Assembly: GCA_008729055.1 (NCBI GenBank)
Contig: SDUX01000001.1
Coordinates: forward strand, 930,001 to 994,000
Length of the DNA stretch: 64,000 bases
Reading direction: 5' to 3'
DNA from: Pyropia haitanensis
Lineage: Eukaryota > Rhodophyta > Bangiophyceae > Bangiales > Bangiaceae
Below, piece by piece: positions 44,397 to 54,530 of this stretch. Below the pieces are notes generated by a model. That model saw only the letters and a list, made by a program, of their open reading frames with translations, did not search any database and was not told where the DNA came from. Position 1 is the stretch's first letter. Every line of letters starts with the position of its first letter. Both the position numbers and the translations under genes were made by a program.

Positions 44397-45232
44397 TGAC
44401 CCGCCTCCGCGCCGCCTCCCGCGTCGCCCACCGGGCCTCCACGGTCTCGGCGCTCGCCGCGACCGCCGCGGTCGCCGCCGCGCCCGGCGCGTACCGCGAC
44501 GCGGTGCTCGCGTTTGCGCTCATCTACACGGAGCTGGAGGCGACCATCACCGCCGGCCGGCTCGCCGTCCCGCGCCTCGGCGCGCTCCACTGCCCGCCGC
44601 TCTACCGCGCCGCCGCGCTGTCGGCGGACGTGACCTACCACTGGGGGGGGGACGCCGCCGCGGCGGCCGCCGCGCTCGCCGCGCCGCCGTCGCCGGCGGT
44701 CGCGGCGTACGTGGCGTACGTGCGGGCCCTCCGCGCGGCCCGGCCGCCGGTGGGGCTCATTGGCGTCGCGACCGCGATGCACATTGCGCCCGCGGCGGGC
44801 GGCTCGACGCTCGCCCGCATCCTGTCGCGGACGCTGCGGCTCCCCGCCAGTGGCGGTGGCCGCGACGGCAAGGGCGACGGCGGCGACGGCGGCGGCGGCG
44901 GCGGCGGCGACGGCGGTGGCGGCGGTGGCACGCCCGGCCTGGCCGTCTTTGCCTACCCGGGGGTGGACGTGCCGCGCGTGCGGCGGGCGTACGAGGAGGG
45001 CGTCAACGCGCTGGCGCTGTCGGAAGCGGAGGTGGCGGCGGTCGTTGCCGCCCGGACGCGCGTCTTTGCGCTCAACGACGCGGTGTTTGTGGAGGTGGCG
45101 GCTGCCGCCGCGCGGCGGGGGGCGGCCGCCACGGGCCGGGCGGTCGCGGCGGTGGCGGTGGCGGTGGGGGGGGTGTGGTGGGCGCGGCACGTGGTGCTGG
45201 GGTCGGTGGGGGTGCTGCTGGGGATGGCCTGA
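44396..45232 (+). CDS. HO: heme oxygenase family protein with C-terminal membrane anchor
   Basis: 278 residues from the ATG at 44396. Heme oxygenases open heme to biliverdin, CO and iron. The proximal His is in RLRAASRVAHRASTVSALA, matching the family start (LRxxT.xxH). ALIYTELEATI fits the helix after it. The distal helix with the glycine kink is MHIAPAAGGSTLARILSRTL, and GLAVFAYPGVDVPRVRRAYEE with RVFALNDAVFVEVAA matches the C-terminal half. The protein ends in a hydrophobic helix, VAVAVGGVWWARHVVLGSVGVL, like the tail anchor of ER heme oxygenases rather than the soluble plastid type. A Gly/Asp insert sits before GLAVF. The true start may be the ATG at 44364 if the C run is one base short. 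Weak overall identity; the family call rests on motif order. Confidence 0.75.
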   Translation: MTRLRAASRVAHRASTVSALAATAAVAAAPGAYRDAVLAFALIYTELEATITAGRLAVPRLGALHCPPLYRAAALSADVTYHWGGDAAAAAAALAAPPSPAVAAYVAYVRALRAARPPVGLIGVATAMHIAPAAGGSTLARILSRTLRLPASGGGRDGKGDGGDGGGGGGGDGGGGGGTPGLAVFAYPGVDVPRVRRAYEEGVNALALSEAEVAAVVAARTRVFALNDAVFVEVAAAAARRGAAATGRAVAAVAVAVGGVWWARHVVLGSVGVLLGMA

Positions 45233-46170
45233 GCGGCCGGTGGGGGTGGGGTGGAGACCGCTCTGCGGGCGTCGCGCGCCGCGTGGGCGGCCGGGTGTGG
45301 CCACCGGCACGGTGGCAGCGGGTGGACGTTGGGGGGCGGGGGGGGGGGGGGGGGGGGGTTGAGGAGAGGTGGCGGGCGTTGGCTTGTTGCGCCCGCCCGC
45401 ACCTGCCTTTCCCCCGGGTGGTGTGGTGGGCCCGTGCTGTCGGTGGTGGCCAGGGAGCGCCCCGCCGAGACGGCCGGCGGTGCGGCCTCATGGCATCGGC
45501 GGCGGTGGGGTGTACAGCACCCGCCCCGCTGGCCCCCACCGGCCCGCTGGGCTTGCGCGCGCGCGGCATGCGGCAAAGCGGCGCCGCTGCCCGTGTACTG
45601 GCCGTACGGGGCCGCCCCAGACCGGCACGCCACGACTGCCGGGGTCGGCCCCCGCCCCAGCGCGGCCGCCCCCTGTCCATGTGTACATACATCTATACAT
45701 AACTGTACAAAGCGAGACGGGGAGCCCCTCTCCTTCTGTGCACTTGCCCCCTTCCCGGTGCTGGCGGCGGCGGCCGCGGCGGCAACGGCGGAGACGGCGG
45801 CGACGGCGGCGTCGGCGACGGCGGCGGCGGCGACGGCGGCTTTCGCTGGTCGTGGGGGTGGTGGCAGCGCCGCCGGGGGCTGCCAAGTTCGACCACGGCA
45901 GCCGCACGGGGTCGTCTGCGTCTGCGCAGTGCCACCCCCCCCCCCCCCTCCCCGTCCTCCCTTATCCCGCGGGTGGGGCCGTGCCGCCCCTGTCCGCTTC
46001 GCGACAGCCGCGGTGGCACGGTGGCTAGGGACGGACACCACCGCCGGCTTGGCAGAAAAGGGCGGGGGAGGCCCCTGGCGAGGGGACACCAGTGCCGCAG
46101 CGCGGCCGGTGGCCGCCGCCGTCCCGACTCCTCGTCCACGCGCCGCATCAAAGGGTGGCGGGAGCGCAGG
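45233..46170. other. convergent 3' region of heme oxygenase and lipase genes
   Basis: Contains a G run at about 45338-45358, a short AT-rich patch at 45683-45706 (TGTACATACATC) and GGC repeats. The long reverse frame through here is the wrong frame of the lipase gene. No gene recognised. Confidence 0.45.
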
Positions 46171-49100
46171 TCACGCCTGCGCGTCGGCGTCCCCCCCCCC
46201 CCGCTCCGCACCCCCCCCGACCGACCGCTGTCGCACGCACTCGCGCAGCGACACGAGGTACGCGTCTTCGAGGTGCTGCGCGAGCGAGTCGCCCGACGTG
46301 ACCGCGTCCCACAGCGCCTGCTCCGCGTGGAAGAGGTCCTCCATCGCCGTCCAGCGGCGGCCGAGCAGGTCGGCCGTGTCGGCCGCCGCCGCCGCGGCGG
46401 CGGCCGCCGTCGCCGCCGCCGCGGCCGTGGTGTCCGCGTCGCCGGCGGCCGCCGCTGCCTCCGCGTCACCGGTGGCCACCTCTGTCGCCGCGTCCTCGGT
46501 GGCCACCCCTGTCGCCGTGGTCCCGGCTGGCGCCGCTGCCTCGCCGGGCTTCTTCCCCTCGGGCGGCGCCGGCACGCCCCCCACCCCCCCCCCGCCACCG
46601 TCGACCCCTCCACCCACAGCTGCCCCGCCGCGTTGACCAGCACCGCCCGCCCGACGTGGCGGTAGCTCCCCGCCGGCGCGCGGGCGACCACGTCCACGTC
46701 ATTGACGACGCGGAACGCGGCGGGCAGCAGCTCGTCGACGGCCGCCCCAAACGCCGCGTCCCCAACCTTGGGCTGCCCAAACGAGTAGAGCACCGGCGGC
46801 CGCCCCGCCGGGTGTCGCGCCGCCACGTCGGCCGCGGCGAGCGTGGCGAGCGCGCCGCCCAGCGAGTGGCCCGTGAAGAAGATCTCCCAATCGCGGCTGA
46901 GGCCGCTGGTGAGGGCGGCGAGCTCGGCGAGGAGCGGCTCCCGGACCGACGCGTAACCACGGAGGAAGCCAAAGTGTACGAGGGGCGTGGCCGCCGCCGG
47001 CGCGGTAGCGGCAGGGGGCGGCGGACGGACAGCGTCGGCTGGTAAAGGCTTGTCAGTGGCAGCACCCCCCCCCTTCCCCTTCCTCATCTTGGCCGCCGCC
47101 TCCCGGGCAGCGTCCACCACTGGTCCCACCCTGGCAGCCACGCCACCGCCGCTCCCCCCCCCCCCCCGCTTTCCAAGGTCAGTCGCAGGCGGCGGGGACA
47201 CGTCCGGCTCGGCTTTCGCCACCTTGCCCGCAGCAGCACCACCGCCCCTGCCCTTCCTCATCTTGGCCGCCGCCTCCCGCGCAGCGTCCATCATTGGAGC
47301 CACGCTGGCAGCGACGCCGCCGCTCCCCCCCCCCCCACCCCCGCCGCCAAGGTCAATCGGCCCACCCGGCACCCACGGGACCTGCCAGGCCATGGCGTCC
47401 GTCGCGAGGTCCTTCCAGCTGACGGTCTCGGTCCCCCGAAACGCCACCACCGCCAGCCGCCGCCCCGGGTCCCGCCACACCCACACCTCCGTGTCCGTGT
47501 CGTCCGACTCGAGAAACACCGCCCGCTCCAGCCTCGTGTGGCACAGCCGGCCGTGCGCCGCCTCTGCCGCGTCCATCACCTCGGTCGCGAGCGCCTTCCA
47601 CTCGTCGCCCATGGGCGTGGCAGAGATGGCCACCTCCGCGTCCTCCCAGGTGGACTCGTCCACTTCCACCGCCCCGCCCGCGCTGGCGCCGTTGCCGCCT
47701 TCGCCCACGGCCGAGGCCGCGTCGGCCGCGTCGGCCGCCTCCACGGCGGCCTCCACCTCCTCGGCCGCCCCCCCACCCCCCAGCGGGATGTACCCCACAT
47801 CCACCACCACCGCCATGCCCGATGACAGGGCGGTCGCGAGGGCGGCGTCAGCTTCGCGACCCGCCGCGGACGCGGCCGCGGCCGCGGCGGCCGACGTCCG
47901 CCGCTCGGCGCGGCGGAGCGCGTCCACGGCGGCGGCCGCCTCGCGGGCCGTGTCGGCCCACAGCGCCGCCGCCGATGACGGCGCGCCGCCGAGGAGCGCC
48001 AGCGCCCGCGCGGCCGCATCGGTGAGCGGCGGGCCGGGGGAGCGCGGGGACGTCGACTTGGCGCGGGCCACCGCCTCGCCATTGACGGCGCTGGCAGTAG
48101 CATTCCCAGGGGGACCGGGGGCGGGGGGTGCGCCGCCAACGTCGCCGGCCGCAGTGGTCTGCTCCACAGGACCCGCCGCCGTCGGCGCGGCCGCGTCGCC
48201 GTCCGACGGTTGGTCAACAGCCCCCAGATTGCTCTCCGCCTCTGGCAACGCAGGCGATGCCACCGCCGGCGGTGGGGCCCCCGGCTGGCGCAGCCGGATG
48301 GGCACCGTCAGGCGGGTGCGCACGCCGTCCGGGGACCGCTCTGCGAGCACCCCATCGGGGAGCCCCCCCGCTGGGTCGGCGTCTGGGTCGACGCCGCCCA
48401 GCGGCAGCGCCACCGTGCCCAGCGGCCGGCGCTCCATCACCGCCGACCGCGACGAGTAGACGTCAATGTACGCCGTCGGCGCCGCCGGCGGCGACGCCGC
48501 CGCGGCGGCGTCCCCCCCCCCCCCCCCGACGGGGCGTAGAGGAAGAAATCGCGGCGGTAGGCCGGGCGGTCGACGACGACCGGCCCGTAGCGGACTTGAA
48601 AAAAGAGGGCGCCCTCAAACAGCGCGTGCGACCACGACCGCTCCACCCGCTCAATCGCCAGGCGGAACATGCCGCGGGAGCGGCCCGCCAGGATGGACGT
48701 GGACGGGTAGGCCACCCGCACCCTCGCGGCGGCGGGGGTGCCCCCGGCGGGCGGGTTGGCCGCCGCCACGTCCCCAGCCGGGGGGCCCGCCGTCACGACC
48801 CCGCCGCCGACGGCGGGCGCCGCCGACCCGACGCGCGTCAGCCACAGCGAGCCCGGCGGCGGCTCGGCGTACGACTCAAACGCGTACGCGGCGAGCGCGA
48901 GGGCGGTGGTCATCTCAAACGGGGTGCCCCCGACGCGGGGCGCCGCCGCCTCTGCCGCCGCCGCCCCGGGCGGCGGCGCCCCCATCGACCGCCCCGCCGC
49001 GGAGCGGGCCTCGCGGAGCAGGCGCTCGGGGGAGGCGGCGGCGGCAAAGCCGCCCAGCTGGTCCGCCAGGCCTGTGAGGGCGTCGATAAAGGGCAGGCCG

Positions 49101-49525
49101 CCCACGCCCCGTGCCAGGGGGGGGGGGGGGTCCAGCTCCCCGGCCACGTCCGACAGGAGGTCTGCAAACGACGCGACGCCGTCGAGCGGGGGGGCGGCCA
49201 CCGGTGGGGGCCGCGCCGACGCGTCGGCCCCACCCGCAGCGCCCGTCTGGTCGGTGCCGCCACCACTGCCGCGACCCTCACCGCTGCCGTCCGTGGGCCG
49301 CCCCGCTACCCGTTTGGGCTCCGCCGCGTCGGTCGTGGCCGCGCCAGCCGGCACCACCCCCCCTGCCGCTGCCACAACCGCCTCTGTTGCCGCCGGTGCC
49401 GCCTCCTCAGCCGCAGCCGCCGCCGACGACGCTGCTTCCGCCGCTGCTGCCGACGCTGCCGTAGCAGACGTCGACGACCCGGCCGCGGCCTCCCCCGCCG
49501 CGGCGGCGTGGTCGGGTGGGGGGGC

Positions 49526-49556
<31 letters not shown>

Positions 49557-49840
49557 CCCGGCGCGTCCCCCTCCTGCGCCCGCCGGCGCGCTTCCCCCCA
49601 TCCCGGCCAGCCGAGGGCGGCGGTCGGCCCCCCCCCCTCGGCGGGCCGCGGCCGCCGCGACGGCCGCCACACCGCGAGGCGTGACGGCGCCCGCCGCGGG
49701 CTGCCGCGGAGCGGCGCCGCGCAGCCGGCGGGGCGGCCGCCACCGCCGGCGTGGGGGCGCGGCGCCAGGGGCGGCGCAGGGGGGAGGAAGGCGGGGGGGG
49801 GGGCGCTGGTCGGGGGGGGGGGGGGGGGGGGGGGCGCCAT
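46171..49840 (-). CDS. class 3 lipase, plastid-type, with C2-like N-terminal region; frame interrupted twice
   Basis: The start [20 protein letters not shown] (49840) may be a transit peptide. Frame 1 carries plant-like lipase N-terminal blocks: FEMTTALALAAYAFESYAEP, PPGSLWLTRVG, VAYPSTSILAGRSRGMFRLA and GPVVVDRPAYRRDFFLYAP. After the C run at 48519-48530 frame 2 continues with YIDVYSSRSAVMERRPLG, then the lipase domain: LAVVAFRGTETVSWKDL, the nucleophile in FFTGHSLGGALATLAA, and RVVNDVDVVARAPAGSYRHV with the acid Asp. After the C-rich run at 46577-46600 frame 3 gives DLLGRRWTAMEDLFHAEQAL and QHLEDAYLVSLRECVRQR, stopping at 46171. Class 3 lipases of this type release fatty acids from plastid or membrane lipids. 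Joined, it would exceed 1,200 residues. A duplicated 28-residue insert lies in the lipase domain. Confidence 0.82.
47059..47324 (-). repeat. direct repeat of about 92 bp inside the lipase gene
   Basis: 47059-47150 and 47233-47324 are similar copies, 174 bp apart. They encode VAASVAPMMDAAREAAAKMR and VAARVGPVVDAAREAAAKMR, each followed by KG-rich residues, an insertion between the early lipase strands and the HFGFLRGY segment. Both are predicted basic amphipathic helices. Confidence 0.85.
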
Positions 49841-50464
49841 CGAGCGCGACACGACTGGCGCGCCGCTGGTAGCCGACAACCGCCAACCGCACCGGTGCAA
49901 GGTGGGAGGGAGCTCGGAGGGGGGGAGAAGGGTGAGGGGGAGGGAAAGGAGAGAGGAGGAGGGGGGGAGAAGGGTGAGGGGGAGGGAAAGGAGGGAGGGG
50001 GAGGGGGGGAGGGAGCGGGAGACAAGGAGGAGATGGGATGAAGGCGGTGGGGGGAGGGCACCGGAGAGGTGTGGGGCGGCAGGTGTGGGTGTTGCGGCCA
50101 GCTGCGTCTGCCGCTGCGGCCGCGTGCGCAGGCCCCCACTGCAAGGCGGTGGAGTCGCACCGTCCCTGGCACAGGCTGGTGGCCCCTGCCGAGCTTCCAC
50201 TATCGGAAAAGCCACGTGGACCACCCAGGCACAGAAGTGTCAGTTTCGCGGTACAGTACAGAACGATTGAATGCGATCAAGTAAAACGTTGTAGGCACCA
50301 GATACGTTCCACACTGCCAAACCACAGACAGAGAACGCGATGCCCTTGCGGGAACCCCGACCGCCCGCGTCTGCGCGACACGACCCGACGACGGCCGGCG
50401 GCGGCTGCAGCCCGTCACCCCCCCGCCCCTTCCCACCGCGGCGTGACCACCGGCTTGGGCGGCC
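49841..50464. promoter_or_regulatory. divergent intergenic region of the lipase and WD40 genes
   Basis: Holds a purine-rich repeat next to the lipase start and an AT-richer, non-repetitive part (50190-50340) with a GTACAGTACAG motif near 50253. No gene recognised. Confidence 0.45.
49915..50010 (+). repeat. purine-rich tandem repeat, about 42-bp period
   Basis: Two clear copies of a G/A-only unit containing GAGAAGGGTGAGGGGGAGGG and GGAAAGGAG, in the upstream or 5'-leader region of the lipase gene. Such purine strands can form triplexes; that is inference. Confidence 0.75.
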
Positions 50465-50467
50465 ATG

Positions 50468-50498
<31 letters not shown>

Positions 50499-51695
50499 CC
50501 GCGACGGCGGTGGTCGCGGCGGCGCCCCCCCCCCCCACGCTGCCCACCCCCCCCAGCAGCGGCGTGCCCCTCCCAGCCGCTGCCGCTGCCGCCGCTGCTG
50601 CCCCCTCCCCAGCGCCCCCCCCCCACCCGCCCCCCCCCCCCCCCCCTCCCCTACTACCACACCCTCGCGGCGGCGTCCCCCCCCGTGGCGTTTACCATCT
50701 CGGCCGGCGCGGGGGACGGCGCGGCCCCCCCCGCCGCCACCGCCGCCGTCGCGTTGCCCCTCTTCACCACCACCGTCACGCCCGACGGCACCGCCGCCGC
50801 CGCCGCGGCGGGCGGCCCGGTATGGGCACTCGCCGGCCCCGCCGGCGCCGCGCCCGGCAGTGGCATTGGCGACGCCGCCGGCGCCGCCGACGGCACCGGC
50901 GACGGCGCCGGCGCCGACGGCGACGGCCTCGTCGCGGCCGCCGCGCACCCGGCGGCCGACGCCGCCCACGTGCTCGGCGCCCGCCTGTCGGGGGAGGCGT
51001 TTGTGCAGCTGTGGCGGGTGTGGGCGGCGGCCCCCACCGCGGCGGCCGCCCCCACCGCGGCGGCCGCGGCGGCGGCCGCCACCATGGGCGCGGCCGCCGC
51101 CACCGCGGCGCCCCCCCCCCCCCCCCCACGGCGGCGGCGGCGCGGCGGCCGTCACGGCGGCGGCTGGCGCCCGCCCTCGTCGCGACGCTCCGCCACGGCG
51201 GCGGCGTCACGTGGGACCTCGCCTGGGGTCCCCCCGCCGGCGGCGGCGGCGGCGGCCGGCTGCTGGCGGCGGCGCTCGGCGACGGCGGCGTGGCCGTCTA
51301 CCGGGTGCCGCGGGCGCTCGCCGGCGGGGGGGGGGGGGCGCCGTCGTCGCCGTCGACGCGGCCGCGTGGGCGGTGTGGCGCCTTGAGGGGGGGGGGGGGG
51401 GGGGGGGGGTCGGCTGGCGCCTCGCCTGGGCGCCGCCGCCGCCGCCGCCGCCGCGGCGGCAGCGGCGGCGGCGGGGGGGGGGGGGGGGGGGGGGGGGGGT
51501 GGCGGCGGTGGCCACCGCCGCCGCGCAAGGGGGGGGGGGGGGGGGGGGGGACCGCCCCGCGCCCACGTACGCGCGGCTGGCCGTCGCGTCCACGTCGGGG
51601 GTGCTCCGCGAGTACCGGCTGCCGCTGGGCGGCGTGCCCGGCGGTGCCCCTGTGCCGGCGGCGGCGTCCCTCCCCCCCGGCGGCGGCGGTGGCGG

Positions 51696-51743
<48 letters not shown>

Positions 51744-52151
51744 GGCGTCACCCCCCCCCCCAAGCGGCGGCGGGCATCTCCCCCCCCCCCTTTGGCGAGT
51801 GGCGCGCCCCCCCCCCCCCGCCCCAAGTCGTTGCCGTCCGCGCGGCGGGGGTCCCCCTCCGGGCGGTCACCTACGCCGCCGGCGGCACGCGCGTCGTGAC
51901 CGCCGCGGTGGACGGCACGCTGCGGGTGGCCCCCCCCCCCCACACGCCCGACGGGTCGGCCGGCGGCCGCCCGCTCCGCCGCGCCATCCCCGCCGCGTCG
52001 GCCGTGTGCGTCGCCGCCGTCGACGCGGTGACGCTCGCCGTTGGTGGTGATGACGGGCGGCTGCGGCTGGTGTCGCTCGTCGATGCCGACGCGGCGGTGG
52101 GGGGGGGGGGGGGGGGGGGGAACCGCGGCGCCGCCGCCGTCGCGACGCAGG

Positions 52152-52194
<43 letters not shown>

Positions 52195-52644
52195 TGCCCG
52201 CCCGCGCGGGGCGTGATTGCCCATGGCGGGCCGGTGTGGGACGCGGCGGCGGGGGGGCGGTGGGCGCCGGTGGGGGGCGGGGGGGGGGGGGAGGGGGGGG
52301 GGGGGGGGGGTTTGGTGCTGACGGTGGGGGCGGATGGGGGGGGGGTCGCCGTGTGTGTGACGCCGACGGTGGCCAGGGCCAGCCGGTGGATGCTGCTGCG
52401 GCTGGTGGAGGGGGGGAGGGGGAGGGGGGGGCGGAGCCCGCGGCGACCGCGGCGGCGGCCGCGGCGGCACCCGCAACGGCGGCGGTGGTGGCCGCGGCGG
52501 CGGCGGCGGCGGACAATGGCGGTGGCGGTGGCGGCGGCGGTGGTGGTGGCGGTCGCGGGGGTGGCGTGGCGGGCGGCGGCGCGGGCGGTGGTGCCGCCGG
52601 CGGGACGCGGGCGGCTGGCGTCGGCGGCGCGGGGTCGGGTGCCG

Positions 52645-52693
<49 letters not shown>

Positions 52694-52966
52694 CGCCGCG
52701 CCCCCCCCCCCCCCCCCCCAACGCTGTGCATTGCACTGGGCGTAGCGGCGGCGGCGGCGGCGGCGGCGGCGACGCGCCCACCGCGGCCGCCGCGGCCCTT
52801 CCCCGCCCTCCCGTCGGGCCGCGAGGCGGACCGCCCGCCGCCGCCGTGGCGGCTCGCCGCGCCGCGCGTCGCCGCGGCGGGCGGCGTGCTCCTCGTCGGC
52901 ACCGCGGCGGGGGTGCTGGTGTTTGCAACGCCCGCCGTCCTCGCGGGCGTTGGCCGGCACGCGTGA
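50465..52966 (+). CDS. WD40-repeat protein, possibly TFIIIC subunit (TFC6/GTF3C2-like); heavily frame-broken
   Basis: The ATG at 50465 (cggccATGG) opens an Ala/Pro-rich N-terminus. WD40-like blades then occur in alternating frames between C/G runs: HTLAAASPPVAFTISAG, VAALPLFTTTV-like sequence, the diagnostic GGGVTWDLAWGPP followed by RLLAAALGDGGVAVYRVP, then YARLAVASTSGVLREYRLPL, VPLRAVTYAAGGTRVVTAAV with DGTLRV, VTLAVGGDDGRLRLVSLVD, AHGGPVWDAA, LTVGADGGGVAVCV, and a last blade AAGGVLLVGTAAGVLVFATP ending at 52966. The WDLAW block followed by a 'LLAAALGDGxVxVY' strand resembles TFIIIC subunit TFC6/GTF3C2, which recruits RNA polymerase III; that identity is tentative. Frame switches lie near 50630-50648, 51113-51127, 51329-51337, 51385-51408, 51473-51499, 51531-51550, 51780-51820 and 52099-52120. 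Confidence 0.65.
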
Positions 52967-53634
52967 AGGGAGGGGGGGGGGGGGGGGGGGTGTACCCACC
53001 GGGACGGACGCACGCCCTCGCTTGGTGGGTGGTTTTGCTTCCGCTTTTTTTTTTTTTTTTTTTTTTTTTTCCTTTGGGTTTTTTTTTGTTTTTTTTGTAG
53101 TGGCGGTCCTGTTGCTGTGTGGCCGCCACTGCCACTGCTGTTGACTGGGGTGGGGCTGGGACGGCACTGCCGCGGGGGGGGGGGGGAGGAGGAGCGTCGT
53201 TGTCAAGGGAGGGGGCGGCGGGCGGGGGTGGTGGTGGGTGTGGTCCTTACCGACGCGGGTGGCGCCGCCGCCGCCGGTGGGCGCCGCCGCGGCAGAGAAA
53301 CGAGGAAGAAGAGGGGCGGCGCGGCGGCACGGCTCGAGACGGGACGCGACCGCCCCTCCACGCGGCGATCCGAGGCGGAGCGTCCGACGCGGCCGCCGCC
53401 GCCGCCGCCGCCAGCCAGACGACGCGGATCAAAGGGTGTCGTGGTCGCTCGGCGCGCGGTTAACGCCGGCGCCGTCCGCCTGGCCTCCGTCCGTATCCCC
53501 GCCACCCCTCTGCTGGCGCCGCCCCGCCCGCCGCCCACCCGCCGCTGCCGGCGGGCGCCACCCGGTGGCCAACCCTCCCCCCCCCCCCCCCCCCTCACCA
53601 CCCCCCCACCCCCCCCCTCTTTTTGCTTGGCGCC
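52967..53634. other. intergenic region with T26 run
   Basis: Begins with a G run just after the WD40 stop (about 52972-52990), then T26 at 53045-53070 and further T runs to 53099. The last 100 bases are C runs and a C/T leader to the translin start. No gene recognised. Confidence 0.5.
53045..53070 (+). repeat. T26 homopolymer
   Basis: Twenty-six T bases 79 bp after the WD40 stop, followed by shorter T runs; similar in position to the T28 after the G-patch gene. Confidence 0.95.
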
Positions 53635-53643
53635 ATGGACAGT

Positions 53644-53677
<34 letters not shown>

Positions 53678-53726
53678 CGCCCACCACCACCCCCGCCGCC
53701 GCCCTCGCCCCCCCCCTCGCCGCCCA

Positions 53727-53760
<34 letters not shown>

Positions 53761-54015
53761 GCCGCCGCCCGTGACGCTGCCGCCGCCATTGACGCCGCGG
53801 CGCGGCCCGTCGCGCTCGCGCTCGGCGCCCTCCACACGCCCGCCGCGGCCGACGCGGCCGCCGCGGCGGCGGCCGCCACGGCGGCGCTGCCCCGGCTGGG
53901 CGCGGCGCTCGCGGCGGCACGGGCGGTGGGGGGGGGGGGGGGGGGGGGGTCGCCCCCGCCGTGCGGGACGCTGTCGGCTACGCGCTGCTGTGTGGGGTGG
54001 CGGGCTGGGCGGGCC

Positions 54016-54063
<48 letters not shown>

Positions 54064-54530
54064 ATGGGGATGGCGGCAGCGGCGACGGCGGCGGGGGGGG
54101 GGGGCTGGCGTCGATTACCGCCGTGCGGGCGGCGCTGGGCGTGGACGCGGGCGTCACGGACGCGCTCGTCCCCCCCCCGGCGGCGGCGGCGGCGGCGGCG
54201 GTGGGCGCGGGGGCCTCCCCCCCCCCCCCCCCCCCCCCCAAGCATTGTCGTCACCCCCGACGACTACCTGTGGGGCGCCGCGGGCCTCGTCAGCACCCTC
54301 GCGCGGCTGTGCGTAACGCGCGTCGCCGCCGGCGACGCGGCGTTTGTCGGCCGTGCCGCCCGCCTCGGCGCGGAGGTGTACGCGGTGCTGCGGGGGGTGG
54401 ACGTGCCGGGGGGGGGGACGCGCTGACGCGGCGGGTGGACGGGCTGCGGGCGGACGTGCAGCGGATGGAGGATGTGGTGTACGACTTGAGTATCCGGGGG
54501 ATGCTGCCGATGCCGATGGGGGGGGGGTAG
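53635..54530 (+). CDS. TSN: translin, frame interrupted at C/G runs
   Basis: Translin forms an octameric ring that binds single-stranded DNA/RNA and, with TRAX, makes the C3PO endoribonuclease. The start cgccATGG gives MDST followed by a C30 run encoding Pro. Frame 1 reads helical sequence ([35 protein letters not shown]) up to the G run at 53930-53949. Frame 2 reads VRDAVGYALLCGVAGWAGR and LASITAVRAALGVDAGVTDA, matching the translin segment with 'TREAVTEILGI'. After the C run at 54221-54239 frame 1 returns: VVTPDDYLWGAAGLVSTLAR, LCVTRVAAGDAAFVGRAARL and EVYAVLRGVDV. After 54410 the other frame gives TRRVDGLRADVQRMEDVVYD then LSIRGMLPM, the translin C-terminal signature, stopping at 54530. 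About 290 residues if joined; typical translin is ~228. Confidence 0.85.
53645..53674 (+). repeat. C30 homopolymer at the translin N-terminus
   Basis: Thirty consecutive C bases four codons after the translin start, read as poly-Pro. One of the longest C runs in the window; its true length decides whether the first ATG is in frame with the rest. Confidence 0.9.

Noticed and set aside
49915..50010. Repeat of SSLLSLPLTLLPP in a reverse frame as protein
   Set aside because: It lies upstream of the lipase ATG at 49840 and is a translation of a purine/pyrimidine tandem repeat.
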